From: Ceratothoa steindachneri
Taxonomy: Eukaryota > Arthropoda > Malacostraca > Isopoda > Cymothoidae
DNA length: 64,000 nt
Direction of reading: 5' to 3'
Assembly (NCBI GenBank): GCA_963969495.1
Contig: OZ018324.1
Span: 160,173,758-160,237,757, forward strand
In this document: one piece after another, positions 12,841 to 26,710 of the stretch
How the letters are laid out: the number at the start of each line of letters is the position of its first letter
How positions within the stretch are numbered: the stretch's first letter is position 1
The notes under the pieces: model-generated
What the model saw: the letters and a program-made list of their open reading frames with translations, nothing else
What the model was told of the DNA's origin: nothing
Databases searched by the model: none
Translations under genes and position numbers: made by a program

Positions 12841-14546
12841 GTGAACAGCCGTAAACCAATCCGTCGGACGATTGGCCGTTTGAAAAACGAGGAAGGGACA
12901 TTAAAGCATTCAGATGCAGGAAATGCTAACCTCCTCAACGACTACTTCTCTTTAGTGTTCAGTGAAAAGTGTGGTCCCATCCCCCAGCCGACGGATTCCT
13001 ACTCGGGGGAAGAGCTGGAGGATATGGACTTCCCTGAAGGAGAAATCAAAAAGAAGATCAGTAACCTAATGACGAATAAGTCACCGGGTCCGGATGGGTT
13101 TCTACCTAAAGTGTTGAAAGAAGTGCGCGATCAGGTGTCACGACACCTGAGCGCAATCTTCAATATGTTAATCCGGACCGAATGCGTTCCTAGAGACTGG
13201 CGTGAAGCGGAGATAACTCCTATCTTCAAGAAAGGGACCTGTAGCCAACCATCGAACTACGGACCTATCACTCTGACTTCGATAGTCGGTAAACTCATGG
13301 AAAGCATGATGGTGGACAAAATGACGTCGTATTTAGAGTCAAACCTGCTACTGAGGAGTTCCCAGCACGGCTTCCGAAAACAATGGTCATGCCTGACGAA
13401 CCTTGTGGAATTATTCCACTTCGTCTTCAGTGAGCACGATCGGGACAAGGCGGTGGATGTTGTGTACTTAGACTTTCAGAAAGCCTTTGATAAGGTAACA
13501 CACGGCCGCCTTCTCCGGAAATTGCGAGCGCTAGGCATAGACGTAAAAGTAGCCGGCTGGATCTAGAACTGGCTAAGTGGCAGACGACAACGGGTGGTGG
13601 TGAACGGAGAGGCTTCTGAGTGTGTGCCCGTTACTAGCGGGGTGCCTCACGGTTCTGTCCTGGGATCACTACGATTCATCATCTACGTCAACGACATGGA
13701 CGGTGACATGGTGGCCAAGATTTCCAAATTTGCTGACGATACCAAGCTTGGTATGAACGTTGCAAAAGATGGAAATACTGCCCGCCTGCAGGAAGATCTT
13801 GGGAAGATATGGGAGTGGTCTGATACGTGGCAAATGCCTTTTAACGTGAACAAAGGCAAAGTGATGCACATCGGCCACAGAAACCCCCAATCTCAGTATA
13901 TCCTTCAGGGCACTGCTCTTGAATCTAGTGACACTAAGAAGGATTTGAGGGTAACAATCACTAGTGACCTCAAGCTCTCGAAGCAGTGCCTTTAGGTGGA
14001 GAAAAAGGCCTAAGGGATGCTAGGTTATATATGCGCCAGTTTGGATATCGGAACAAGGAGATTGTACTGTGTTTGTACAACTCCCTTGTCCCACCGCACC
14101 TGGAGTATGCCGTACAATTTTGGAGTCCTTCGTTTCGAAAGGACATCGCAAAGTGGGAATGCGTACAAGCTAGGGCAACCAAGCTGATTCCCTCTATCCG
14201 ACATAAAAGTTATGAGCATAGACTAAGGGAATTAGATCTGTTCTCGCTAAAAACCCGTAGACTGCGTGGTCAGCTCATCGAAGTTTTCAAAATTATTCGA
14301 GGGTTCGACAATGTTGACTACCGGGATATTTCCACACTGAGTGAGAACAGAACGCGCAATCACGGCTTCAAACTTGAACTGAAGCCTTAAAACCGCAATC
14401 TCTGTGGAAATTTTTTCACTCACAGTATCTGCGGCAAGTGGAACGCACTTCCAGTGAAAGTTGTCAACAGTGAATCTGTTGACCAGTTCAAGTCAAGACT
14501 AGACAAAGTCTTGAAAAGTGGCTGTTTTGGGACGCAAAACAATTGA
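12841..14546 (+). pseudogene. LINE A reverse transcriptase
   Basis: RNA-directed DNA polymerase of CR1/L2 type. The frame 12841-13566 holds the fingers and palm: S-P-G-P-D-G block, T-P-I-F-K-K-G, S-S-Q-H-G-F, and motif A V-Y-L-D-F-Q-K-A-F-D. A single TAG (13564) interrupts before 13594-13995, which holds T-S-G-V-P-x-G-S and the catalytic F-A-D-D at 13729-13740. The thumb and C-terminal segment continues to 14390 and, after another break, to a TGA at 14544. All three catalytic Asp residues are present, so the enzyme was lost by a few point lesions rather than by deletion. Confidence 0.85.
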
Positions 14547-14665
14547 GCAGCCATGTGCCCGCTCGATTGCTAGTCCAAAGGTACCCTCCTTGAATGGACC
14601 GTAAGGTCTCCTAAGGTACCTTCTTTCCTTGTTGTTACTCCTTGTTGTTACTCTCTCTCTCTCAA

Positions 14666-14744
14666 AACAACCAGGTTGTTGCCGTCGGTGAGAGAGCTTG
14701 GCGATCTGTTTGAGTTAAGCTAGTTACGCTGGGGGACTGTTAGT
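14666..14744. other. Short join between LINE A and LINE B
   Basis: About 80 bp after the CT tail of LINE A. No ORF or recognised element; it could be host sequence or the extreme 5' end of copy B. Confidence 0.4.
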
Positions 14745-15582
14745 CCGGCAGGGTCACCCATGCCAGTAAGGTGGTTTTAATAGGATCCAGACTAAGTGTT
14801 GGCAAACTTCTCTGCCAATTTTTTGATGCGTCTCCTTGCCTCCCCCTACTAACCTTTTCGATTCTGTTAGTACTAAGTTTCACCAACTCTCTTCAACTGT
14901 CAAAAAAACAACAACAAAAACAAACATTCATCTCTATCACACATAAGTTGTTTAGCCATAATGGCCTCAACAGCTACCCTATGCCGTGCGAAAAGGGAGG
15001 CTTTGGAACATCTTTAAATAACGCCTTGGAGCACTCATAGGTTGTAAGAGACTGAGATTGAAGTGATCTCAGGCGTTTAGGGTACGATTAATGGAGAAAT
15101 GCTAGGTGCCCCTTAGAAGCTTTCTCCTAACGTGTAATGGCCTGACCAGACCCCTGTGACCGCTACTTGGTGAACAAAGGATCAACTGCTCTTTGGTGAG
15201 AGAGCTTTTGTGCCTTGCTGGTTACCAGGTCAGATCTAGATCTCGGATAAAGTCTTGGCCACTTAGCTTTACTATTTGCTTTAAGTCTGGCCGTTTTTAG
15301 TTGATTAGTAGAGCTTAGTAGGAAGACAGTTCCACCTTAAGCACCCCTGTCGAAAAATCAGAGATCCAGTTTACTTGGGGCTCTCATGCTGCTTAGTTGG
15401 GAGCTGCGGCACGATTGGGGACGTCCGGCCCAGGGGAGATCTTAGGGTTGGTGTGCTTGGGAAAAGGGTTTCTGTTGCCCTAACGACCGAAAACCTCCTG
15501 GAAATAGGTGATGGGATTAGTGCGAGAGAAAATCACACACACTAAACCTTTTTTAATGCGTATGGTCCCAGAGTTTTTTAAG

Positions 15583-16695
15583 ATGGCGAAGAAGAATGGT
15601 CCTTCGTTCCGCAAGTTAACCTGCAAAATCGGCAAAGTTTATAGATGGAGTGAAGACTTCGGGAGCAGGAGCTGCAAGTAGCTCACATATGCCGTTAGTG
15701 TCTGTGACTTCTGCGAACTGAAGAAGCGGCTGGGCGAAAGCATCGCTCAACTGAGAGAGGAAAACTCCCTCTTCAAAAGGGAGGTTCAACTCTTAAAATC
15801 AGAGAGATGCAGATGCTCATCTGAGTGCGAAGGAGAGAAGGCCTCCGACATCCCAGAGCAAGAGTCTTCTGCTGCAAGACTGGCTCAACGAGCCAAAAAG
15901 AAGAAAAGAAAGAGTAAGAAAGGAAAGAATAAAGAAGAGAATTTCGAAAGAGAAGAAGAGAAAGTAGAATGAGAAGAAAATAAAGTGGAAACAAAAGACG
16001 AGAAAGTAGAAACAGAAGAAGAGAAACGATAAAAAGAAGAAGAGAAGACAAAGGAAGAAAAGTAAAAGAAGAAAAATGTAGAGAAAAAAGAGGAAACCGG
16101 CAAGTCGCTTCCGAAAGGAAAGACTCGTTCGTCTGCAGACTAATGTGCAAGGGTCACCCTTATTGGTGATTCTCAAGCACGGTGTCTGCAGCCGCTGCTA
16201 GCGGCCCCCCTTAGCACTAGTGTGAAGGTAAGCTGCCTGCCAGGATGCAGTAACCACCACATCAGAGTAGAGGCGGAGAAAACTCAGATTTCTAAGAGCT
16301 CAGTCGTTGCTCTGATGGTAAGTGGCAACGACCTCTACATCGGAAGAGGTAGGGTAGGCCCTATGAATAAAATTCTCAACACACTCATGTGCGCTGTCGA
16401 CGACTGTGTCCTAAGACCACGCATGCGTTTTGTGGTCGGGCTGCTCCTGAGGAGAGGTCCAACACGGACCGCTCACTCAAGAAACGTCTCTTTTAACTCG
16501 CGCCTGGTAGATTTGTGTACGGCAGAGGGGGTCTCTTTTGTGGACCCGTACCGCACTTTTTGTGGTAGGAATGATCTCTACCATAGAGTACATGTTTCCT
16601 TCAAAGGAAAGGCCTTTCTGTCGAACATGATCCAAGATGTCGTAGAGAGGACTCAAAGGAGTATCTGGCCAAAAGTGATGGCGGACCTGCGCTAG
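15583..16695 (+). pseudogene. LINE B N-terminal part with SGNH hydrolase
   Basis: Start at the ATG of 15583, aligned with the start of copies A and D. The Cys finger is degraded: several of the Cys of copy A are replaced. A coiled coil and a long Lys/Glu-rich tract (15890-16100) precede the SGNH domain. The frame 16222-16695 (157 codons) is the longest intact piece and carries S-G-N-D (about 16321). GDSQ lies just upstream at about 16165, and the block V His region at about 16589. Several in-frame stops are present. Confidence 0.75.
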
Positions 16696-16799
16696 TACGC
16701 CCGCAACACTCCTGGTACGACCTTTTCGGAGGTCGCTAATAGGAGTGCCACCGCGCCAACAAACAAGCCGGAAAACGGAAGAGGGTAGGGAGTCCTACA

Positions 16800-17500
16800 G
16801 TCGGGGACTCCCTGAAAGTTCTTCTGTTTAATACAAAGGCCGATCAGGAACAAGTTTCTTGAACTTCGTGGCATCGTAGCGACGGAAGAACGTGAAATGG
16901 TAGCCATAACAGAGTCGTGGGTAAAAATCTCAAACCGAGATTTTAAAGGTGAATTCGCGATTCCAGTTTACTAACTCTTCTAAAAAGATAGGCCAGACAG
17001 AGAGGGTGGCGGTGTGATGTATGTCAAGGATACACTCAACTCGACGAACGGCAAAATTGTCTCCGACCACGAGCTACTAGGAGTTGACCTAGATATAGGT
17101 CCTGCCAGATACAGGACCCTGCTGCTATAATAAACCACTGTCAAACTCGTTGAAAAGGACAGGGATCTGTACCGACTACTGTGAGAACTTGTTCAAGACA
17201 GTGTGTGTATCTCCATGGGTTATTTCAATTTCCAAGTTGAATGGGAAACCAGAGAACCCTGTGGCGAGAACGCAATACTTCTGGAGTTCGCGAACAACGA
17301 GTTCCTGACTCAATGGGTGAGAGAGCCGACCCGAGGCTATAATACCCTTGACTTGGTTTTCACCTCTTAGGATGACATTGTTGAGGAGCTCTCTGTAGGC
17401 GAAGAACTCGGTGAAAGTGATCACCAACTAGTCAGATATATAGTCAAGGTCCCCAAGGTAGAGTCTGCGACTGGTAAATCGAGGAAACTTGATTTGAGAA
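16800..17500 (+). pseudogene. LINE B endonuclease remnant
   Basis: Matches the endonuclease of copies A and D in broken frames, with an I-T-E-S-W block near 16907 and an S-D-H block near 17420 that is better kept than in copies A and D. The G-D-F-N block is altered (near 17216). Frames change several times, so no product is possible. Confidence 0.65.
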
Positions 17501-17529
17501 GATCAGATTTTGCAGGTCTTCGTGCCTGA

Positions 17530-19077
17530 TTGACTGATGCGAAGCTAGAAGTGTGTGAGGATGTTGAAGATTCGCGGAATAGATTCAAAACTACCTTCAT
17601 GAGTTTTCGATCACAATTAATCCCTTTGAAACGCCTTCATCGGTCTTCCGTTCAACCCAAGTCGTTTAATCGAGAAAAGGGTCAATTGCTGAGAGAGAAA
17701 AGAACAGTGTATCGGCAGTCAAAGATTTTTTGAGACTTTGACGAGTACGTTAAGTTAGCTATGAGGGTAAAGTACAGCATAAGGGTGGCAAAGCGTGCCG
17801 AGGAGCTCCGAGTGGCAGTACTTTGAAAAGAGAGGTCCAGGGAGTTCTTTGGTTATGTAAACAGCCATAAACCAATCTATCGGACAATTATCCCTTTATT
17901 GAATAAGGAGGGGGCATTAAAGCACTCAGATACAGAAAATTCTAACCTCTTGAATGAGTACTTCTCTTCAGTATTTATTGAAGAATGTGGTCCTATCCCC
18001 CAGCCCACGGATTCCTACTCGGGGAAAAAACTGGAGAAAATGGACCTCACCCAAGGAGAAATAGAAAAAAGATCACTGATCTAAAGTCGCATAGGTCACC
18101 TGGCCCGGACGGGTTTCTACCTAAAGTGTTGAAACAAGTGCGTGATAAAGTGTGGCGACATCTGAGCACAATCTTTAACATGTCAATCCGGACCGGATGC
18201 GTTCCTATAGACTTCCGTGAAGCGGAGGTGATTTCTATCTTCAAGAAAGGAGACCCTAGCCAGTTGTCGAACTAGCCAACTATTAGCTTAACCCTTAATA
18301 GTCGGTAAACTCATGGAAAGCATAATGGTTGAAGAAATGACGTCATATTTAGAGTCCAACTTGCGATTGAGGAGTTCCCAGCACGGATTCCGAAGGCAAC
18401 GGTCATGCCTAACGAATCTTGTGGAATTCTTCCACTTCGTTTTCAGTGACCACGACCGGGATAAGGCGGTGGATGTTATCTACTTTGACTTTCACAAAGC
18501 CTTCGATAAGGTATCACACCACCGCCTCCTCCGAAAAGTATGTGCGCTGGGCATAGACGGAAATGTAACAAGTTGGATAGAGAACTGACTAAGTGGTATA
18601 CGACAACGGGTGGTGTTGAATAGACAGGCTTCCTCAAGGTTCTGAGGTGGGACCACTACTGTTCATCATCTACGTCAACGACATGGATGGTAACATGGTG
18701 CGAAGATTTCTAAATTTGCCGATGACCCTATGATTATAATGCCCGCCTTCAAGATGATCTTCGGAAGATTGGGGAGTGGTCGGTTTACGTGGGAAATGGC
18801 TTTTAGCGTGAACAAATGCTAAGTGATGCATATCGGACACTGAAACCAACAATCTCAGTATATTCTTGAGGGTACTGCTCTTGAATCCACTGACACAGAG
18901 AAGGACCTAGGTGTAACTATAACTAGTGATCTCAAGTTCTCGAGGCAGTGTATTGAGGCGGAAAAGAAAGATCAAAGGATGTTAGGTTATATAAAGTTCG
19001 AGTTTGGATATCGGAACAAGGAGATAGTACTGTGTTTGTATAACTCCCTCGTCCAACCGTACCTAGAGTATGCCGAA
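17530..19077 (+). pseudogene. LINE B linker and reverse transcriptase, 3'-truncated
   Basis: The linker and RT N-terminus lie at 17530-18270. The RT palm is at 18313-18588 with motif A intact, then a degraded region where the FADD block is damaged by a deletion near 18715-18740, then the thumb to 19077. Many stops are present. Confidence 0.75.
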
Positions 19078-19745
19078 TAATTAACGTCAGTTAATATTTT
19101 CAAAATCCGACTTGATGAGTACTTCAATAGTGTAAATATAACGTAGTGGGAGCATAGAAGAACACGCCATATGAAATACGGAGTTGGGAATAAAATGAAA
19201 TAAGCAATAAAAAGCTGCCAGCGACGTCTCCCTGCATGGAGCAAATGTGAATTCCCCTTTTCTTTTTCTGTCTATCCTATAAGTATATTATTTTCCCTTG
19301 CAGGAGAAGAGAGTACTGTTCTATCACCCCCCCACCTGGTTCTAAGAAGCGTGTTCGTGTATTTGAGGGATAGCCGAACCTGCATGTCAAGGGTACACAT
19401 GTAGATAAGTGTTTACCGTAGAATCGAAATAATTAGGAGAGGCATGTAAAGAAAGGTAAAATGATACACATGTAGATAAGTGTGTACAGTAGAATAGAAA
19501 TAGTTTTAAAAAATTATGTAAAAAAATATAAATACAAAGGGTACAATTGTAGAGAAATGTGCACCGTAGAGTTGCAATAGTTAAACAAACCAACAAAAAA
19601 CAGCATGTAAGAAAAAAGCCTGATACACTAATATTCAAATATGGTAGTTAACATCTTCTGTAAGCGGACATGCCTTGAGCGGATCTTAGGGTCTTTGCTG
19701 GATCTTGTTTCTGTAGTTCTGTCTCTCTCTCTCTATCTCTATCTC
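19078..19745. other. Unassigned segment with ~73 bp tandem repeat and a CT tract
   Basis: No gene seen. 19391-19610 holds three imperfect tandem units spaced about 71-76 bp apart, each starting near 'gtacacatgtagataag'. A CT-rich tract at 19717-19745 directly precedes LINE copy C and could be the tail of a lost LINE. Confidence 0.6.
19391..19620. repeat. Minisatellite, three ~73 bp units
   Basis: Units begin at about 19391, 19463 and 19538 and share blocks such as 'gtagataagtgt.tac.gtagaat'. Divergence between units is moderate, so the array is not recent. Confidence 0.65.
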
Positions 19746-21728
19746 ATGAGTTTTCAATCACGATTATTTCCTTTGAAAAGTACGGTAAGTTAGCTAGCAG
19801 GGTGGAGTACAGCCTAAGGTTAGCAAAGCGTGCCGAGGAGCTCCGAGTGGCAATACTTTGAAAGAAGAATCCCAGGGAGTTTTTTGGTTATGTAAACAGG
19901 CGTAAACCAATCCATCGCACGATTGGCCCTTTAGTGAATGAGGATGGTGGAATGAAGCACTCAGATGCAGAAAATGCTAACCTCCTGAACGAATACTTCT
20001 CTTCAGTGTTTACTAAAAAGTGTCGTCCCATCCCCCATCCCATGGAATCTTGATTGGGAGAAAAGCTGGAGGAAATGGACTTCATCCAAGGAGAAATAGA
20101 AAAAAAGATCACTGATCTAAAGTTGCATAAGTCACCTGGCTCGGACAGGTTTCTACCAAAAATGTTGAAAGATTTGTGCGATGAAGTGTCACGACATCTG
20201 AGCACAATCTTTAACATGTCAATCCGGACCGGATGCGTTCCTAGAGACTGGTCTGAAGCATAGGTGACACCTATCTTCAGTAAAAGAGACCATAGTCAGC
20301 CATCGAACTACCGACCTATTCGCTTAATCTTAATAGTTGGTAAACTAATGGAAAGCATCATGGTAGAAGGAATGACGTCATATTTAGAGTCCAACTTGCG
20401 ATTGAGGAATTCCAAGCATGGGTTCCGAAGGTAACGGTCATGCCTAACGAATCTTGTGGAATTCTTCCACTTTGTTTTCAGTGAGCACAACCAGGATAAG
20501 GCTGTGGATGTTATGTACTTAGACTTTCAAAAAGCCTTCGATAAGGTACCACACCGCCAACTCCTCAGAAAAGTGTGTGCGCTGGGCATAGACAGAAATG
20601 TAGCAAGTTGGATAGAAAACTGGCTAAGTGGCAGATGGCAATGGGTGGTGTTGAATGGACAGGCTTATGAGTGGGTACCCGTTACTAGCGGTGTTCCTCA
20701 AGGTTCTGAGGTGGGACCCCTACTGTTCATCATCTACGTCAACGACATGGACGGTAACATGGTTGCGAAGATTTCTAAATTTGCCGATGACACCAAGGTT
20801 GGTATGAACGTCGCAAATGAAGGCAATACTGCCCGCCTTCAAGATGATCTTCGGAAGATTGGGGAGTGTTCGGCCACGTGACAAATGGCTTTTAACGTGA
20901 ACAAAGGCAAAGTGATGCATATCGAACATCCAAACCAACAATCTCAGTATATCCTTAAGGGCACTGCTCTCAAATCCACCGACACTGAGAAGGACTTGGG
21001 TGTAACTATAACTAGTGATCTCAAGTTCTACAGGCAGTGTATTGAGGCGGAGAAGAAAGACCAAAGGATGTTAGGTTATATAAAGTTCGAGTTTGGATAT
21101 CGGAACAAGGAGATAGTACTGTGTCTGTATAACTCCCTTGTCCATCCGCACCTGGAGTATGTCGTACAATTTTTGAATCCTTCCCTTCTAAAAATATCGC
21201 AAGATTAGAAAGTGTGCAAGCCAGAGCCACCAAACTGATTCCCTCTATCAGACAAAAGAGTTACGAAGATAGATTACGGTAATTAGACTTATTTTCGCTG
21301 GAGACCCGGAGACTGCGTGGTCAGCTTATCGAAGTATTCAAAATACCTCGAGGCTTCGACATTGTGGACTACAGGGATATTTTTCAGCTTAGCCAAGGCA
21401 GAACAAGAAATCACGACTACAAATTTGAACTGAAGCGTTACCAGCGTGATCTGTGTGTGAAATCCTTCACATATAGCATCTGCGGCACTTGGAACGCACT
21501 TCCAGGAAAAGTTGTCAACAGCAACACTGTTAAACATTTCAAGTCGAGACTAGACAAAGTCTTGAAAAATAGCCGCTTGGATACCTGAAGCGGGGCTCGA
21601 GTGCTCTTCTAGAGCGTCAATCTGCCCCTTTAGAGGACTGCGCCTGCTCAAGTGTTCACTCAAAGGTACCCTCTTTGAATGGATCATAGGGTCTACTAGG
21701 GTACCTCTTTTCCTTGTTACTCCTTGTT
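19746..21728 (+). mobile_element. LINE copy C, 5'-truncated
   Basis: Same subfamily as copy B. It starts in the linker upstream of the RT, where copy B has position ~17600, and has an internal deletion of roughly 130 bp just after its start. It runs through the whole RT to a 3' end with 'ccttgttactccttgttac' followed by CT repeats. 5' truncation is the usual outcome of target-primed reverse transcription. Confidence 0.85.
20054..21588 (+). pseudogene. LINE C reverse transcriptase
   Basis: Frames 20054-20263, 20456-20881, 20885-21208 and 21364-21588 cover the RT in order. Motif A (V-M-Y-L-D-F-Q-K-A-F-D, about 20509), T-S-G-V-P-Q-G-S (about 20686) and catalytic F-A-D-D (about 20779) are all kept, and the final frame ends at a natural-looking stop (21586-21588) before the 3' UTR. 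Only a few stops interrupt it, so this is the best preserved RT core of the family in the window. Confidence 0.85.
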
Positions 21729-23290
<1,562 letters not shown>

Positions 23291-24110
23291 AGACATTGGG
23301 AGTTTGGGTGTGCATGCGCAATATATAACCTTAAGTTCTAGTCTTAAGTCTTAATCTCAAGTCATAGAAGATAAGGTTACTTAGCCTCTGCCTCTCAACT
23401 GTTGGCGTACTACCTGCTCGTGGTCCCCGTGCCTTTAACTGAAGGTACGTCCAACGACCGAATGTCGGGCGATGTAACCCAGCCAACCCCATTGCCTTGT
23501 GGGAGCCCTTGGAAGGGGCAAGGCTTCAGGAGTAAACCTGGAGATCAAATCTGCATCCTGCTCGTGCATTAGGCGATAGTCCAAGGAGGGACCTTTTATC
23601 GGCAGAGCACTGCAACTTAAACCTGCTCCAGTCATCCTGGATCATTTCCTTGCCACTGGACTCAGCAGGGAAAAGTGAAGATGATGGACTGAAGAATGCA
23701 CACCAACTTTCCACCTTAAACATCATCGTGAAAGTTATCACTCTATGCATAGCTCATTCATCCACACATCCTTGCAATATCCTATCCCCAATGCTCCAAT
23801 AGCCTGCCGTGCAAGACGGTACCAACAACTACAAGGACCCCATATCTGCGATGTCTGTAGAAGAGGTTGTGCCAACCTTGGCGGACTCCGCAGCCATCAA
23901 CGATCTCACCAAAGACGATAATCATCAACCAAATATCATCAAAATCACCCATGTATGGAGTGACGTCGTTATTGGCAACAATGGACAACATTAAGCAAGT
24001 AAGCACTAGAGATTATTTCTCATCACTATCTTCGGTCAAACCACTCTATGAGGATATTCTGCCAATTGTGAGTTTTAGAAAGGTGCCCACTTTTTCAGAA
24101 GTACCACTTA
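23291..24110. other. Unassigned insertion within dispersed repeat
   Basis: GC-richer than its flanks and absent from copy 1, where blocks U3 and U4 lie much closer together. It begins with short iterations of 'cttaag/agtcttaa' (23325-23365). No ORF above 75 codons is convincing. It may be a non-autonomous element; no terminal repeats were found by eye. Confidence 0.4.
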
Positions 24111-25560
24111 CCACTTGTGTTTTTGACAAATAGATGTTCTACATCCCTTATTAAAAAACTTAATTACTTTAGATTTCCACCTAGGAAGACATATCAAATA
24201 GGTTTTCTAACCTTTGAGCCTTTTCAACGAATTCTAACAATCCGTAATCTAAAAACCAAACTAAAAATTCTCATTGCCAGATCCATTATTCAATACACTA
24301 CACACATATTTGGAGGGTGTGTTGGCTATCTAACTTCATGCACATGGTTTCGTTTGCTTTCTGTATATCTCTCTCTTAAAACCCATAACGTTAAAGATGC
24401 ATTTATTCATCTGTATCATCGCCAAGAATTATTTACATAGCAATCTTCAGTGTTTTGTGGTTCTAAAATTATTTATTTTTGTTGCTTTGACTAAGCAATT
24501 AGACATTTAACACGATTTAAACTTACTCTATCACATATGATGAAACCAACTTCATTTGTAGGGATCCGTCCAGAACACGGATCATTCAAACAAATGGGAG
24601 CAAATAGGTATGTTTTTAGTGCTTGCACACACCCTCTATAAATTTCCTCTTTCCCTTATCTTTTCCATCACAATTCTTTTTCTTGTTTTAATAGTTCTTT
24701 CTCCCATTGCATCATCCATAATATAAAAAAAATAATCTTTATTATTAACGATACGAGATGAAGAGTTTTCCCCGATGTCGCTCTCAAACTGTCGTATTTC
24801 ACTCACTAATGACGATTGGTGTTTTTTAACATTTAGGCGATATTCTTATATCGCATACATGGAGCTTTTTTCCTGCCGTTTGACTTTCTCCGACATCTTT
24901 GCCATCTATCATACAACACATTCAACTCCGTAACATCTTTGAAGGTGCAACGTTTAGCCGTACATCTTTTCTGAAGTCGTCATCAAGATTTTTACCCGAC
25001 GACACCATTTCTACACGCGCCTTCATTATAGGTGCATTCAATTTCCTGTGAAGGCCTGACTCTTCGTAAATTCATCCAGCAAATATTCGTCTCTCTCGAC
25101 GTTCATACGCAGGAAAACTTTTTCTCTCCCAATGGACAATTGCGTGAGTCTTGATTTCTCTATTCTCTTAAAAGACACGCTATGGCTAATTATTCGTATT
25201 GTAAATATTTTTGTGCGGAAAACAATTAGCATAGGCCGTTCTTTTCTCTGGATGTTGTAAATTTATATGGTATTTTGGAGGTAGTGTTCATTCTTCTTTA
25301 TATCTGTCCGCCGTTAGCAGGTTTATTTCAATTCGCATACTACGTGGTAACAACTAATCTCACATAGGGTTTATTCTCTAGTTAGTTATAAACCCATAAA
25401 ATCCTAGAACACTAAATCACTTAAACTGTCGAGTATTGGTTTACTCTAGCTTTTATTTGTTACAAGATATATTTTTGTTATTAAGCCATATTTAACCAGT
25501 CTCAGTGGATTAATAAGGAGCCTATCCCGGAAGTTAGTGTGCGTAGCCTTGAAAAAGCTT
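24111..25560. repeat. Dispersed repeat, blocks U4-U7 (copy 2)
   Basis: 24140-24330 matches 3840-4000. 24560-24720 matches 4260-4400. 24900-25240 matches 5770-5960. 25330-25530 matches 6130-6350. The order is the same as in copy 1. No gene seen. Confidence 0.55.
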
Positions 25561-25710
25561 CACTGGGTAGGAATATTTCTCTTTTAAGCCAAAGTTTCAA
25601 TTCTTCTTTAATGAAAATGCCTCTTTTTAATATCTGCTAGGCAAAGTCTTTCGTCATTTCTTCAATGGCTGAAATGAAGAATAAGACTTGATTTATTTCG
25701 GGCAAACATC

Positions 25711-26334
25711 TCACAAAAGCGCCATGAGTGGTTTCGGAGCATTGGAAACTAAACACCCAAATATTCTTTCTTTACGTGACACCACAGCCACCGTGTGCCA
25801 GGCGAAGTCGACTTTATCTTCTGCTGGGTCCCTGTACATGTAGAGATCGCTAGAAATGAGCGCGCCGATGAGGGCGCCTTCCAGTCCACGAGGAGTGGAC
25901 GACGAGACTAAGGTCACACCTCGGGCTACCTTGCAAAGAAGAAGTAAGATGGCCGATGGGAACCTAAAATTGCGTGCTCTCGTGCCATGTATGTTCCGTC
26001 AACCTACCCCTAATACTCGGTGGCTTCAGATTGCAATCCTCGTATTTGAATTAGGAAGATCGGTAAGATTAAACGCTATTTGGTGGAACGTTCCACTGCA
26101 CCTTACTGCGACGAGTGCGTGGTTACCCAGACTGTCAGGCGCATTATTTTTGAGTATTTCACCATTGAGATCTTCGCGGAATTTACCTGTGCCAGTAGCG
26201 TAACGAGCAGGGTCGCTACCAATAAACTCTTGTAATTGGCCCGGGTTCGTGTACACCGGACTGTGGCCTATTGGAATTTTTGGTGGTTTCTTTTTTGTTT
26301 TTCTGCTCTCCCTCTTCTTTTTTACTTTTGATCT
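25711..26334 (-). pseudogene. Unrecognised protein-coding remnant with basic N-terminus
   Basis: Reading the minus strand from 26334 down, one frame stays open to 26026, then has two TGA codons, then is open again to 25711. The first ~20 residues are rich in Lys/Arg, then a compact, compositionally ordinary protein segment follows with mixed hydrophobic and charged residues. The second part includes the sequence G-A-L-I-G-A-L-I-S-S-D-L. GC content is higher than in the neighbours. I do not recognise the family. A basic tail ahead of a globular domain would suit a nucleic-acid-binding or capsid-like protein, but this is inference. Confidence 0.4.
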
Positions 26335-26429
26335 AGCATTAGATTTTCCTACCTTTTATAAGTTCGGGGTATATGCCCGTGGTGGCTGTCGCCAGATGGG
26401 CGCCTTAGAGAAAAAATCGTAAATGCCCA

Positions 26430-26710
26430 TCACCCTATTCCGTGTCTTAATTTATCGTTATCGAAAATCATTGGCATTGGAACTTTAAATATTTCCGTCG
26501 GTAAATTTTTTCCGGGTTCAGCGTCTTCCCCAGTCAACAACGGTTCTCATTTCCAACGCCGCAAATCTCTCCGGCGCCTCTAATTTGAAGATTCGACATC
26601 CCCTAGTTTGCGGTCTCCGCTGGACAATGGCTACGGCGAGTCTCGAAGTAGTCGAGATTATCTACTGCCGTGTTTCTGGTAATTTAGTCAGCTGTGCCCT
26701 CACTGGTTAC
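26430..26710 (-). repeat. Dispersed repeat block U8, inverted
   Basis: Its reverse complement matches 6960-7480, including the block 'gaaccgttgttgactgg' and a following 'gacgctgaacccggaa'. Partly deleted relative to the other copies. Confidence 0.65.

Larger units (their letters stand above)
9780..14665 (+). mobile_element. LINE copy A, CR1/L2-type non-LTR retrotransposon, nearly complete
   Basis: About 4.9 kb. It consists of a 5' UTR (9780-10566), a degenerate long coding region (10567-14546), and a short 3' UTR ending in repeats of 'ccttgttactc' and a CT tract. Domain order is Cys-rich finger, coiled coil with a Lys/Glu-rich stretch, SGNH hydrolase, apurinic-like endonuclease, reverse transcriptase. 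The 5' edge is set by where homology with LINE D, on the opposite strand at the window end, begins. Copy A is the most complete of four and keeps most RT residues, but stops and frameshifts make it inactive as read. Confidence 0.85.
14745..19077 (+). mobile_element. LINE copy B, same family as A, 3'-truncated
   Basis: It carries a 5' UTR (14745-15582) and a coding region with the same domain order as copy A but clearly more diverged; it shares a subfamily with copy C. Homology stops at 19077, in the RT C-terminal segment after a P-Y-L-E-Y-A block, where unrelated sequence begins. Loss of the 3' end with the 5' end kept is the reverse of normal LINE truncation, so a later deletion or insertion removed the end. 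Confidence 0.8.

Noticed and set aside
15773..16176. Minus-strand ORFs rich in Phe/Leu/Ser (also near 10891-11190 and, on the plus strand, 62619-62927)
   Set aside because: They are the antisense of the Lys/Glu-rich coiled coil of the LINE; the hydrophobic look is an artefact of complementing AAG/GAA codons.
19391..19620. CRISPR-like array
   Set aside because: Units are ~73 bp tandem repeats that diverge along their whole length, with no constant-repeat and unique-spacer structure, and the genome is eukaryotic in character.
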